From the NCBI RefSeq assembly GCF_001514195.1, contig NZ_KQ948734.1, positions 1,059,076 to 1,123,075 on the forward strand: a stretch of 64,000 nucleotides of DNA, read 5' to 3'. The notes beneath the pieces were generated by a model. It was not told the origin of the DNA, did not search any database, and saw only the letters and a program-made list of their open reading frames with translations. Origin of the DNA: Streptomyces griseorubiginosus (GTDB lineage Bacteria; Actinomycetota; Actinomycetes; Streptomycetales; Streptomycetaceae). Below are positions 15,931-23,488 of this stretch, one piece after another (the first letter of the stretch is position 1; each line of letters begins with the position of its first letter). The position numbers were made by a program, and so were the translations under genes.

Positions 15931-15996
15931 TAGGGAAGCCTACGGCCGGTGACTACGGGCTGTTCGGCCAGGAACACGGATTGTAGGAAGCTACGG
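15931..15996. promoter_or_regulatory. Two GAAG-centred dyads upstream of the XRE gene
   Basis: TAGG-GAAG-CCTACGG (15931-15945) and GTAG-GAAG-CTACGG (15983-15996) are near-identical direct repeats, each also an inverted repeat around GAAG. They are 53 bp apart (about five helical turns) just upstream of the start codon. Confidence 0.5.
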
Positions 15997-16131
15997 TTTC
16001 GCGTGCGGGTTCGAGCTGTCCGAAGATCGGCTGCCGGTGGTGCGGGCGGGGTGGCGAGGAGGGCGCCGGGCGCCCGGGCGGGTGGCCGGAAAGAGATGTG
16101 ATCTTCGGGTGCGCAGTGAATGGCAAGGTAG

Positions 16132-16329
16132 AGGGGCATATTCACGAGTGCTTGCGGGCGGCCGAAGTTCCGGCATCTCGTGACGGTCGACCCGCACGGA
16201 GCGCCGCAGGTCTCGCCCGTGTGGGCGGATCTAGAAAATGAGTACGCCATGGTCGACACCGCGATCGGGCGAGTGAGCGAGGAAAACGGGCGGCGCAATC
16301 CGAACGGTTCCTCTCCCGCCAAAGGGTGA
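16132..16329 (+). pseudogene. Decayed fragment of a PPOX-type flavin/F420-binding protein
   Basis: From about 16168 the frame reads FRHLVTVDPHGAPQVSPVWA, then a segment ending AMVDTAIGRVSEENGRRNPN and TGA at 16327-16329. This is the first strand pair and phosphate-binding region of the pyridoxamine-phosphate-oxidase-like split-barrel family, whose intact members read TVDPDGxPQVTPVW..VNTAxGRVKxRNLRRDPRV. Only about 50 of the usual 130-150 residues remain: there is no start codon (TAG at 16129-16131 closes the frame upstream) and the rest of the barrel is missing. It is therefore a relic. Confidence 0.65.
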
Positions 16330-16337
16330 GCCGGGTC

Positions 16338-17024
16338 TCACTGGCCCTTGACGTACCGGTACTGGAGCTCGGGCCGTCCGACCGTGCCGTACTGCGGGCT
16401 GCGGGCCGCCCGCCCCGCGTCGACCAGGTGCTCCAGGTAGCGGCGGGCCGTGATCCGGGAGATGCCGACCACCTCGGCCAGTCCGGTCGCCGTCAGCCCC
16501 TCCGCGCGGTCCCGCAGGGCGAGGGTCACCCGCTCCAGGGTGGGCGCGCTGAGCCCCTTGGGCAGGGCCGCGGGACCCGGTGCGCGCAGCGTGGCCAGCG
16601 CGCGGTCGACCTCGTCCTGACCGCTCGCCTCGCCGGCCGCCGCGTGGAACTCGGCGTAGCGGACGAGCCGGTCGCGCAGGGTGGCGAAGGTGAACGGCTT
16701 CAGCACGTACTGCACGACCCCGAGCGAGACGCCCTCCCTGACGACCGTCAGATCCCGGGCCGACGTCACCGCTATCACGTCCGCCTGATGCCCGGCCGCG
16801 CGCAGCTGCCGGGCCAGCTGGAGCCCGTGCCCGTCCGGCAGGTGCAGGTCGAGCAGGAGCAGGTCGACGGCCGTACGGTCCAGGAGCCGCCGGGCCTCCG
16901 CACCGGTGTGGGCCTTGCCGACGGCCGTGAACCCGGGCACGCGGTTGACGTACAGGACATGCGCGTCGGCGGCGACCGGGTCGTCCTCGACGACCAGGAC
17001 ACGGATGGCCTGCTGAGCGGTCAC
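16338..17024 (-). CDS. CitB/DcuR-type response regulator
   Basis: A 228-residue regulator. The receiver (about 8-125) has the acidic pair VVEDD, the phospho-acceptor Asp59 in LLLLDLHLPDGHG, VTSARD and the conserved Lys in YVLKPFTF. The C-terminal part has a winged-helix-like HTH (LTATGLAEVVGISRITARRY then LEHLVDAGRAARSPQYGTVG), as in CitB/DpiA/DcuR proteins. Start GTG 17024 overlaps the kinase stop by GTGA. Together with the kinase and the divergent dctA gene this forms a dicarboxylate-sensing and uptake module; the regulator probably activates dctA. Confidence 0.93.
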   Translation of the reverse strand: MTAQQAIRVLVVEDDPVAADAHVLYVNRVPGFTAVGKAHTGAEARRLLDRTAVDLLLLDLHLPDGHGLQLARQLRAAGHQADVIAVTSARDLTVVREGVSLGVVQYVLKPFTFATLRDRLVRYAEFHAAAGEASGQDEVDRALATLRAPGPAALPKGLSAPTLERVTLALRDRAEGLTATGLAEVVGISRITARRYLEHLVDAGRAARSPQYGTVGRPELQYRYVKGQ

Positions 17025-18697
17025 GCGTCACCTCCGGGGACCGTGGAGCTGCGGGGGAGGCTAGCGGTCGGGGGCGGCGGGCTGTCGTGGGGGGTGGCGG
17101 AGGGCGTTCCCAGGGGCAGTCGTACCTCGAACTCCGCGCCGCCCTCCGCCGCCTCCGACACCGTCAGGGCGCCCTTGCGGCGGGTCACCGCCTGGCGGAC
17201 CAGGGCGAGGCCCAGGCCGCGGCCGCCCGGGCCGGCCGGCTTCGTCGAGAAGCCGCGCCGGAAGACCGCCTCGGCGTGGGCGGGGTCGACGCCCTCGCCG
17301 GTGTCCGAGACCCGCAGGACCAGCTCGGGCCCCTCCGCGTACGCCGTCACGGTCACCCGCGCCCGCACGCTCCCCTGCGCCGCGTCCACCGCGTTGTCGA
17401 TGAGGTTGCCGAGGATCGTCACCAGGTCGCGGGCGGGGAGCGACGGCGGGAGCAGTCCGTCGTCGAGCCGGCTGTCCTCCGACACCACCAGCTCCACGCC
17501 CCGCTCGTTCGCCTGCGCGGTCTTGCCCAGCAGCAGCGCGGCCAGCACCGGCTCACCGACCGCCGCGACCACCTGGTCCGTCAGTGCCTGCGCCAGCTCC
17601 AGTTCGGCGGTCGCGAAGTCCACCGCCTGTTCCGAGCGGCCCAGTTCGATCAGCGAGACGACCGTGTGCAGCCGGTTCGCCGCCTCGTGCGCCTGCGAAC
17701 GCAGCGCCTGCGTGAAACCGCGCTCCGAGTCCAACTCGCCCATCAGGGACTGGAGTTCGGTGACATCGCGCAGGGTGACCACGGTGCCGCGCTGCTCCCC
17801 GCCGGAGACCGGCGAGGTGTTGACGACGAGCACCCGGGACGCCGTCAGATGCACCTCGTCCACCCGCGGCTCGGACGCCAGCAGCGCCCCCGTCAGCGGC
17901 ACCGGCAGCCCGAGGTCCGCCACCGAACGGCCCACCACGTCACCGACGCCGAGCAGCTCCCGCCCGCCGTCGTTGATCAGCGCGACACGGTACTGCCCGT
18001 CCAGCATCAGCAGCCCCTCCCGCACGGCGTGCAGGGCGGCCTGGTGGTAGTCGTGCATACGGCTGAGCTCGGTGGCGTTCATGCCGTGGGTGTGCCGGCG
18101 GAGGCGGGCGTTGACGACGTACGTGCCGACGGCGCCGAGCGCGAGCGCGCTGCCCGCGACGACGAGCAGGGCGGTCAGCTGGCCCTGCACCCGCTTGCTG
18201 ATCTTCTCGACCTGGATGCCGGCGCTGACCAGGCCGATCACCCGATCCTTGTCGTCCTTGACCGGGGTGACGGCGCGCACGGAGTAGCCGAGGGTGCCCT
18301 TGTAGGTCTCGGTGAAGGTCTCGCCCTTGAGCGCGCGCTCGGTGTTGCCGAGGAAGTGCTTGCCTATCTGGTTCTTGTCGGGGTGCGTCCAGCGGATGCC
18401 CTGGGGACTCATGATCGTGACGAAGTCGACCTCGGTGTCGGCCATGACCCGCAGCGCGTAGGGCTGGAGTTCGGCCGTCGGATCCGGTGTGCCGATCGCC
18501 TCCCGCACCGACGGCGAGTCCGCGACCGCCCGTGCCACCACCCTGGCCTGATCCCGTGCCGCGTTCTCGGCCTGCCCCCGGTCGCTGACGTACGTGAACA
18601 GCGCGTATCCCGCCACGACCACGGCGATCAGCACGGCCTGCATGGCGAAGAGCTGAGCGGCCAGGCTGCGGGGTCTCGGTACGGCGGGGATGCGCAT
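17021..18697 (-). CDS. CitA/DcuS-type sensor histidine kinase
   Basis: About 558 residues from ATG 18697. Order: TM1 (LFAMQAVLIAVVVAGYALF), an extracytoplasmic PAS-like sensor (about 40-170) with FVTIMSPQGIRWTHPDKNQI and SVRAVTPVKDDKDRVIGLVS as in citrate/C4-dicarboxylate sensors, TM2 (LTALLVVAGSALALGAVGTY), a cytoplasmic PAS (about 220-320), a DHp region with SQAHEAANRLHTVVSLIELG, and HATPase_c with NLIDNAVDA, DTGEGVDP and GRGLGLALVRQAV. It overlaps the response-regulator gene by 4 bp. Predicted signal: extracellular citrate or C4-dicarboxylates, by family and by the adjacent carrier gene. Confidence 0.93.
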   Translation of the reverse strand: MRIPAVPRPRSLAAQLFAMQAVLIAVVVAGYALFTYVSDRGQAENAARDQARVVARAVADSPSVREAIGTPDPTAELQPYALRVMADTEVDFVTIMSPQGIRWTHPDKNQIGKHFLGNTERALKGETFTETYKGTLGYSVRAVTPVKDDKDRVIGLVSAGIQVEKISKRVQGQLTALLVVAGSALALGAVGTYVVNARLRRHTHGMNATELSRMHDYHQAALHAVREGLLMLDGQYRVALINDGGRELLGVGDVVGRSVADLGLPVPLTGALLASEPRVDEVHLTASRVLVVNTSPVSGGEQRGTVVTLRDVTELQSLMGELDSERGFTQALRSQAHEAANRLHTVVSLIELGRSEQAVDFATAELELAQALTDQVVAAVGEPVLAALLLGKTAQANERGVELVVSEDSRLDDGLLPPSLPARDLVTILGNLIDNAVDAAQGSVRARVTVTAYAEGPELVLRVSDTGEGVDPAHAEAVFRRGFSTKPAGPGGRGLGLALVRQAVTRRKGALTVSEAAEGGAEFEVRLPLGTPSATPHDSPPPPTASLPRSSTVPGGDA

Positions 18698-18848
18698 GTC
18701 GTCAGTCTGCCTCCCTGGCTGATTGTGAACTAAATGAACGGAAGGGTGACCACCCTCACAGGGCGCGACATAGTCACGGCATTCCTCTAAAAGCCCGGAC
18801 GTGAGCCGCACGCCGGTCATGCCGACGACGACGTCAAGGAGGGCAGCC

Positions 18849-20225
18849 GTGGCCGCCAGCACCCCCGATACGGCACCCGCAGTCAAGAAGGACCGCACCC
18901 ACTACCTGTACATCGCGGTGATCGTCGCGGTCGCCCTCGGTATCACCGTGGGTCTGGTCGCGCCCGACTTCGCGGTCGAGCTGAAGCCGATCGGCACCGG
19001 GTTCGTGAACCTGATCAAGATGATGATCTCGCCGATCATCTTCTGCACGATCGTGCTCGGCATCGGCTCGGTGCGGAAGGCCGCCAAGGTCGGCGCCGTC
19101 GGCGGTATCGCCCTCGGCTACTTCATGGTCATGTCGCTGGTCGCGCTGGGCATCGGCCTGGTCGTCGGCAACATCCTGGAGCCGGGCACCGGCCTCGCCG
19201 TCACCGACGCGGTCAAGAACGCCGGTCACGCCCAGGTCGACGCGGAGGCCAAGGACACCACCGAGTTCCTGCTCGGCATCATCCCGACGACGTTCGTCTC
19301 CGCCTTCACCGAGGGCGAGGTCCTCCAGACCCTGCTCATCGCGCTCCTGTGCGGCTTCGCGCTCCAGGCCATGGGCTCCGTGGGCCAGCCGATCCTGCGC
19401 GGTGTCGAGCACATCCAGCGGCTCGTCTTCCGGGTCCTCGCCATGGTGATGTGGGCCGCCCCGATCGGCGCCTTCGGCGCGATGGCCGCCGTGGTCGGCT
19501 CCGCCGGTGTCGACGCCCTGAAGAGCCTCGCCGTCCTGATGCTCGGCTTCTACGTCACATGTCTGCTCTTCGTCTTCATCGTGCTCGGCACGCTGCTGCG
19601 GCTCGTCGCCGGCCTGAACATCCTCACCCTCTTCAAGTACCTGAGCCGTGAGTTCCTGCTGATCCTGTCGACCTCCTCCTCCGAGTCCGCGCTGCCGCGG
19701 GTCATCGCGAAGATGGAGCACCTGGGCGTCAGCAAGCCGGTGGTCGGCATCACCATCCCGACCGGCTACTCCTTCAACCTCGACGGCACCATGATCTACA
19801 TGACCATGGCCTCGCTGTTCGTCGCCGACGCCATGGGCACGCCGATGGCCGTCAGCGAGCAGATCCCGCTGCTGCTGTTCCTGTTCGTCGCCTCGAAGGG
19901 CGCCGCCGGTGTCACCGGCGCGGGTCTCGCGACCCTGGCGGGCGGTCTCCAGTCGCACAAGCCGGCCCTCGTGGACGGCATCGGCCTGATCGTCGGCATC
20001 GACCGCTTCATGAGCGAGGCGCGTGCCCTGACCAACTTCGCGGGCAACGCGGTCGCCACCGTCCTGATCGGCACCTGGACCAAGGAGATCGACCGCGAGC
20101 GGGTCGACCAGGTGCTCGCCGGTCACCTGCCCTTCGACGAGAAGACCCTCCTGGACCACGCCGAGGACGAGCCCGTGGCCGGGATCCCCGAGCAGGGCGG
20201 CGAGAAGGAGCTGGCCAAGGCCTGA
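18849..20225 (+). CDS. dctA: C4-dicarboxylate:cation symporter (DctA family)
   Basis: About 458 residues of the DAACS/SLC1 family with eight predicted membrane helices and two re-entrant loops. Family landmarks: LIKMMISPIIFCTIVLGIGS, the Ser-rich hairpin ILSTSSSESALPRVIAKME, IPTGYSFNLDGTMIYM and FVASKGAAGVTGAG. It should import succinate, fumarate or malate. GTG 18849 is selected because AAGGAGGG lies 5 bp upstream; an in-frame GTG at 18801 lacks a good site. It is divergent from the CitA/CitB-type pair across a 151-bp gap containing GGGTGACCACCCT, a candidate regulator site. Confidence 0.93.
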   Translation: MAASTPDTAPAVKKDRTHYLYIAVIVAVALGITVGLVAPDFAVELKPIGTGFVNLIKMMISPIIFCTIVLGIGSVRKAAKVGAVGGIALGYFMVMSLVALGIGLVVGNILEPGTGLAVTDAVKNAGHAQVDAEAKDTTEFLLGIIPTTFVSAFTEGEVLQTLLIALLCGFALQAMGSVGQPILRGVEHIQRLVFRVLAMVMWAAPIGAFGAMAAVVGSAGVDALKSLAVLMLGFYVTCLLFVFIVLGTLLRLVAGLNILTLFKYLSREFLLILSTSSSESALPRVIAKMEHLGVSKPVVGITIPTGYSFNLDGTMIYMTMASLFVADAMGTPMAVSEQIPLLLFLFVASKGAAGVTGAGLATLAGGLQSHKPALVDGIGLIVGIDRFMSEARALTNFAGNAVATVLIGTWTKEIDRERVDQVLAGHLPFDEKTLLDHAEDEPVAGIPEQGGEKELAKA

Positions 20226-20336
20226 GCGGCCCGCAGAGCAGGGTCGGGCCCGACCTGAACCCGGGCCCGGCTCACCCTCCCCGGGCGGTCGGATACTCCC
20301 CCGTTGTCCGGCCGCCCGGACCCACTCCGTACAGCA

Positions 20337-20376
20337 GGGTCAAGCGGGATCAAGCAGGATCGAGCCGGATCGAGCC
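20337..20376. repeat. Short 10-bp tandem repeats
   Basis: GG(G/A)TC(A/G)AGC recurs four times with a 10-bp period just after the 3' end of the minus-strand TetR gene. Probably a slippage array; no function is evident. Confidence 0.55.
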
Positions 20377-20380
20377 GGGA

Positions 20381-20998
20381 TCAGACGCTCAGTTTCGCCA
20401 CCAGCGCGGTGGCCAGAGAGGCGGGCACGCCCGCCGCGGTCAGCATCGTGACCGCGGCGGAGCGGCCCGCCTCCTCCGCTGCCAGCAGACCGTTGTTGAC
20501 CGCCTCCATGACCGCGAACAGCATCTGCTCATGGACGTGCGCCAGCGCCGGCGCGGGCAGCGGCGAGACGAAGACGCCCTCGTTCAGACCGCGCCGGAGC
20601 AGTTCGGTGCTCGCCGCGCGCACCGGCGCGAGCCGTTCCTGGATGCCCTGCACGGTGACGCTGCGCTGGGCGAGTGCGACCAGGATGCGGTAGCGGTCGG
20701 CGACCTCCCAGACCGCGAGCACGGAGCCCGCCAGGGCCTGCGCGAGATCCTCGGTGCCCTCGCGGCCCGCCGCGTGCGCGGCCGCCACCGCCGCCACGGC
20801 ACCGTCGACGAGCGTGCCGACCAGCGTCTCCCGGTTCGGGAAGTGGCCGTACACCGTCCGTCGTACGACGCCCGCGGCGCGCGCGATCTGCTCCATGGAC
20901 GCGTCGGGGTCGCGCAGCAGCTCGGTGAGCGCGACGTCGAGGATGCGGCGGCGGTTGGCGTCGGCGCGACTGGAGGGGCCCGTGGTCATGGCGGTCAT
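20381..20998 (-). CDS. TetR-family transcriptional repressor
   Basis: A 205-residue TetR protein; HTH at about residues 14-58 with the recognition part ASMEQIARAAGVVRRTVYGH then FPNRETLV. The C-terminal domain is Ala-rich and helical with no distinguishing motif. The start is ATG 20998 (a second ATG nine bases later is also possible). It diverges from a DUF2127 membrane-protein gene 170 bp away, and the shared region contains TGCACA/TGTGCA dyads near its own start, so autoregulation and possibly control of the membrane protein are likely. Confidence 0.9.
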   Translation of the reverse strand: MTAMTTGPSSRADANRRRILDVALTELLRDPDASMEQIARAAGVVRRTVYGHFPNRETLVGTLVDGAVAAVAAAHAAGREGTEDLAQALAGSVLAVWEVADRYRILVALAQRSVTVQGIQERLAPVRAASTELLRRGLNEGVFVSPLPAPALAHVHEQMLFAVMEAVNNGLLAAEEAGRSAAVTMLTAAGVPASLATALVAKLSV

Positions 20999-21020
20999 TG
21001 TGCACGTACCGCAGCGGGCT

Positions 21021-21036
21021 TGCACAGTTCTGTGCA
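21021..21036. promoter_or_regulatory. TGCACA-GTTC-TGTGCA operator-like palindrome
   Basis: Perfect 6-bp arms 23 bp upstream of the minus-strand tetR start. Related GTGCA elements flank it (TTGTGCACG at 20998-21006 over the start codon; GCACATTGCAC at 21043-21053), giving a clustered operator. Confidence 0.6.
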
Positions 21037-21116
21037 TCGAGCGCACATTGCACGGTGTTGAGCAGGCGTACGGTGCCGGCGCCCGCTGACTCACCGAATT
21101 CTTACCCTGCGCCACT

Positions 21117-21142
21117 AGCGTGCCGTCCCCGGACGGCACGCT
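21117..21142. promoter_or_regulatory. 12-bp-arm palindrome in the DUF2127 leader
   Basis: Arms AGCGTGCCGTCC and GGACGGCACGCT are separated by CC and followed by CTTGGTTT, 24 bp before the DUF2127 start. As RNA it would be a strong hairpin near the 5' end; as DNA it could be a second operator. Confidence 0.5.
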
Positions 21143-21166
21143 CTTGGTTTCGGAGGCACACGGGGG

Positions 21167-21934
21167 ATGAAGATCGACTGGGACCGGCGAACCTGCGCCC
21201 GGCGCGGACACGTCACCTACGCGCCGGACGAACCCCGGCTGCGGGAGCGGCTGTACGCCGAGACCGCCCTCGGAGCGGCCTGGCGGTGTCTGCGCTGCGG
21301 CGACTTCGCCCTCGGCGAGCCGCACGGCTCCGGCCCCGCGGACCACGCGCCCCTCGTCCCGCGCGGCAAGGTGCTCAGGGACCTGTTCGTGCTGCGCTTC
21401 CTCGCCCTCGAACGGGCGGTGCGCGGGGTGTTCATCGTGCTGGCCGCGGTCGCGGTGTGGAAGTTCAGCAACAGCCAGGACGCGGTGCGCCGGCTCTTCG
21501 ACGAGTACCTGGACGTCTTCCGGCCGGTGTTCCGGCACTTCCACTACGACCTCGACCACTCGCCGATCGTCGGCACGGTCCAGAAGACCTTCGGCTACCA
21601 CCACGACACGCTCGTCCTGGTGGCGGTGCTGCTGCTCGCGTACGCCGTGATCGAACTCGTCGAGGCGGTCGGGCTCTGGTACGCCAAGCGCTGGGCGGAG
21701 TATCTGACGGTGGTCGCCACGGCCGCGTTCCTCCCCCTGGAGATCTACGAACTCACCGAGCACATCAGCTGGTTGAAGATCGCCACCCTGGTCCTGAACA
21801 TCCTCGCCGTCCTCTACATCCTGCTCACCAAGCGCCTGTTCGGCCTGCGCGGCGGCCACCGTGCCTTCGAGGCGGAACGGCAGAGCGCGTCCCTGCTGGA
21901 GGTCGAGGAGGCGGCGAAGCCGGTCGCGGCCTAG
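21167..21934 (+). CDS. DUF2127 family membrane protein
   Basis: A 255-residue protein whose N-terminal cytoplasmic part has a Cys/His cluster (CARRGH near residue 11 and CLRCGDFAL near residue 43) resembling a small metal-binding or zinc-ribbon-like segment. It is followed by four hydrophobic helices, including VFIVLAAVAVWKF, LVLVAVLLLAYAVIELVEAV, YLTVVATAAFLPLEIYEL and IATLVLNILAVLYILL. The membrane part matches DUF2127. ATG 21167 lies behind GGAGG. Function is unknown; position next to a divergent TetR gene suggests it is the regulated partner. Confidence 0.8.
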   Translation: MKIDWDRRTCARRGHVTYAPDEPRLRERLYAETALGAAWRCLRCGDFALGEPHGSGPADHAPLVPRGKVLRDLFVLRFLALERAVRGVFIVLAAVAVWKFSNSQDAVRRLFDEYLDVFRPVFRHFHYDLDHSPIVGTVQKTFGYHHDTLVLVAVLLLAYAVIELVEAVGLWYAKRWAEYLTVVATAAFLPLEIYELTEHISWLKIATLVLNILAVLYILLTKRLFGLRGGHRAFEAERQSASLLEVEEAAKPVAA

Positions 21935-21952
21935 GGAGAGGGCGGAGGAGAC

Positions 21953-22402
21953 CTAGGAGGGCTCGGCCCATGGGTCGGTGATCTCCCGCAGCAGGGTCAG
22001 GGCCTCGCGCAGCTGTTTCATCCGACGGCTGCCGAGGTGTGCCTCCCACTCCTTCTCGACCTCCGCGACCACCGCGGCGGCGATCCGCTGGGCCGACGCG
22101 GCCTTCTCCGCCAGGCACACCAGCCGGGCCCGCTTGTCGGTCGGGTCCGGGACGCGGACGACATAGCCGGCCTTCTCCAGCTGGTCCACCAGGAAGCCCG
22201 CGGTCTGCTTGGTGATCTGGGCCTGCTCGGCGAGTTCCGTCAGCCGGGTGCCGTTCGGCCCGATGCGCTGCATGACCCGGGCCTGGGCGGGCGTGAAGTC
22301 GTCGAAACCGGCCTCCGCGAGCCTGGCGAAGATCCGGTTCTCCAGGGCCCGGTAGGGGAGGAACAGGAGCAGCCCCGTGTTGAGATCGCTCTCCGCCACC
22401 AT
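21953..22402 (-). CDS. MarR-family transcriptional regulator
   Basis: A 149-residue MarR protein. Winged HTH at about residues 48-100: LTELAEQAQITKQTAGFLVD, QLEKAGYVVRVPDPTDKRAR and LVCLAEKA (wing). N- and C-terminal helices provide dimerisation. ATG 22402. It diverges from a TIGR03083-family gene, and the 87-bp gap has an operator-like GTCAGAG dyad plus an additional half site, placed to control both genes. Confidence 0.9.
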   Translation of the reverse strand: MVAESDLNTGLLLFLPYRALENRIFARLAEAGFDDFTPAQARVMQRIGPNGTRLTELAEQAQITKQTAGFLVDQLEKAGYVVRVPDPTDKRARLVCLAEKAASAQRIAAAVVAEVEKEWEAHLGSRRMKQLREALTLLREITDPWAEPS

Positions 22403-22430
22403 GGTCGATGCTCCTCGCGCCGCTTGACAC

Positions 22431-22461
22431 TGGTCAGAGTCTCTGACTACTTTGGTCAGAG
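22431..22461. promoter_or_regulatory. MarR operator candidate with three half-sites
   Basis: GTCAGAG-T-CTCTGAC (22433-22447) is a perfect dyad; TTGGTCAGAG recurs at 22452-22461, exactly 22 bp from the first half-site (two helical turns). Confidence 0.65.
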
Positions 22462-22489
22462 AAGCTTACCACTTGAGTGGGTGATTCCC

Positions 22490-23149
22490 GTGGGTGCCGT
22501 ATCGGACGCAGTGCTGGACACCGACGAGCTCTGGCGGATCGTCGACCAGGAGCGGGGGAGCCTGGCCGACCTGCTGGAGGGGCTCGGCCCCGAGGAGTGG
22601 GAGACACGGACGCGCTGCGGGGACTGGCGGGTGCGGGAGGTCGCCGCGCACCTCACGATCGCGGCGCGTTTCTCCTACGGCCAGGTCGTGCGGGAGATGG
22701 TCCGGGCCCGGGGCGACTGGAACCGGATGATCCACGACTCGGCGGTGCGTGAGGCGTCGTTGCCGGTGGGCGAGATCGTCGCCAACCTGCGCTCGATCAT
22801 CGGCTCCCGCCGCCTCGCGCCGACCACGTCACCCCACGAGCCCCTCCTCGACCTCCTCGTCCACGGCCAGGACATCGCCCTCGCGCTCGACCGCGACCGA
22901 CCGGTCCCGCCGCGGGCCGCCCGGGACTCCGCCGAGAGGGTCTGGACCATGCGCTTCCCCCCGAGACCCTGGCCCCTGCCGAAGGCGCGCCTGGTGGCCA
23001 CGGACATCGAGTGGATGCGGGGAGAGGGCGAGGAGGTACGCGGCCCGATCGCGGCCCTGCTCCTGCTCCTCACCGGCCGCCCGCAGGCGGCAGCCGAGTG
23101 GGCCGACCGCACCGGGGAGCCGTGGACGGGGGTCACGACTCCCCGGTGA
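22490..23149 (+). CDS. TIGR03083/DinB-like maleylpyruvate-isomerase-family protein
   Basis: About 219 residues of the actinobacterial four-helix-bundle superfamily (TIGR03083, MDMPI_N/DinB_2). Signature parts: TDELWRIVDQERGSLADLL, WETRTRCGDWRVREVAAHLT with the conserved metal-ligand His, and HEPLLDLLVHGQDIALAL with two more His. These three His positions form the usual divalent-metal site. Members include mycothiol-dependent isomerases and transferases, so a mycothiol-linked reaction is plausible but the substrate is unknown. GTG 22490 or the in-frame GTG 22481 could be the start. It is divergent from the MarR gene and probably repressed by it. Confidence 0.8.
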   Translation: MGAVSDAVLDTDELWRIVDQERGSLADLLEGLGPEEWETRTRCGDWRVREVAAHLTIAARFSYGQVVREMVRARGDWNRMIHDSAVREASLPVGEIVANLRSIIGSRRLAPTTSPHEPLLDLLVHGQDIALALDRDRPVPPRAARDSAERVWTMRFPPRPWPLPKARLVATDIEWMRGEGEEVRGPIAALLLLLTGRPQAAAEWADRTGEPWTGVTTPR

Positions 23150-23206
23150 CGTGGTGCTCCGCGGGTTTGGCGGCGGCGACGAGAAGGGCCACGTCGGCGT
23201 CGCGAG

Positions 23207-23419
23207 GTGGGCTGGAGCATCCGGGCGAGCGAGCAGGTGGGCCGACCGCGTCGATGTGCTCTCCGGAACACGACCGCCGACCCCCTCGGACTCGCCGTCC
23301 AGCGCCCGGCCCGCGTGGACCTGGCCGTCGAGGTCCCGCTGCCGAACCCTGGGGGCCGCGCCCGCCTCCTCGGCCTGTACGGCCGACTGCTCGGCGTGCG
23401 CTGCGTGCCCCGGGCATGA
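23207..23419 (+). pseudogene. Relic of an AAA+ ATPase (sensor/arginine-finger segment)
   Basis: Read in this frame, residues about 22-60 give NTTADPLGLAVQRPARVD, then LAVEVPLPNPGGRARLLGLY and GR. Intact actinobacterial AAA+ ATPases read TTNR..LLEPALAxRPGRVDxAVEVPLPD..xRRRLLxLY here. This is the sensor-1 to arginine-finger and linker part only. No Walker A or B, no lid domain and no ribosome-binding site are present, so it is a decayed fragment. It occupies the 340-bp gap between the TIGR03083 gene and the convergent epimerase gene. Confidence 0.6.
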
Positions 23420-23488
23420 CGCCCCGCCGCTGGATACCCGGCATGCCCCGGGCCGCCACGCCCCCCCCGCGCTGACGCCCGCCACGCC

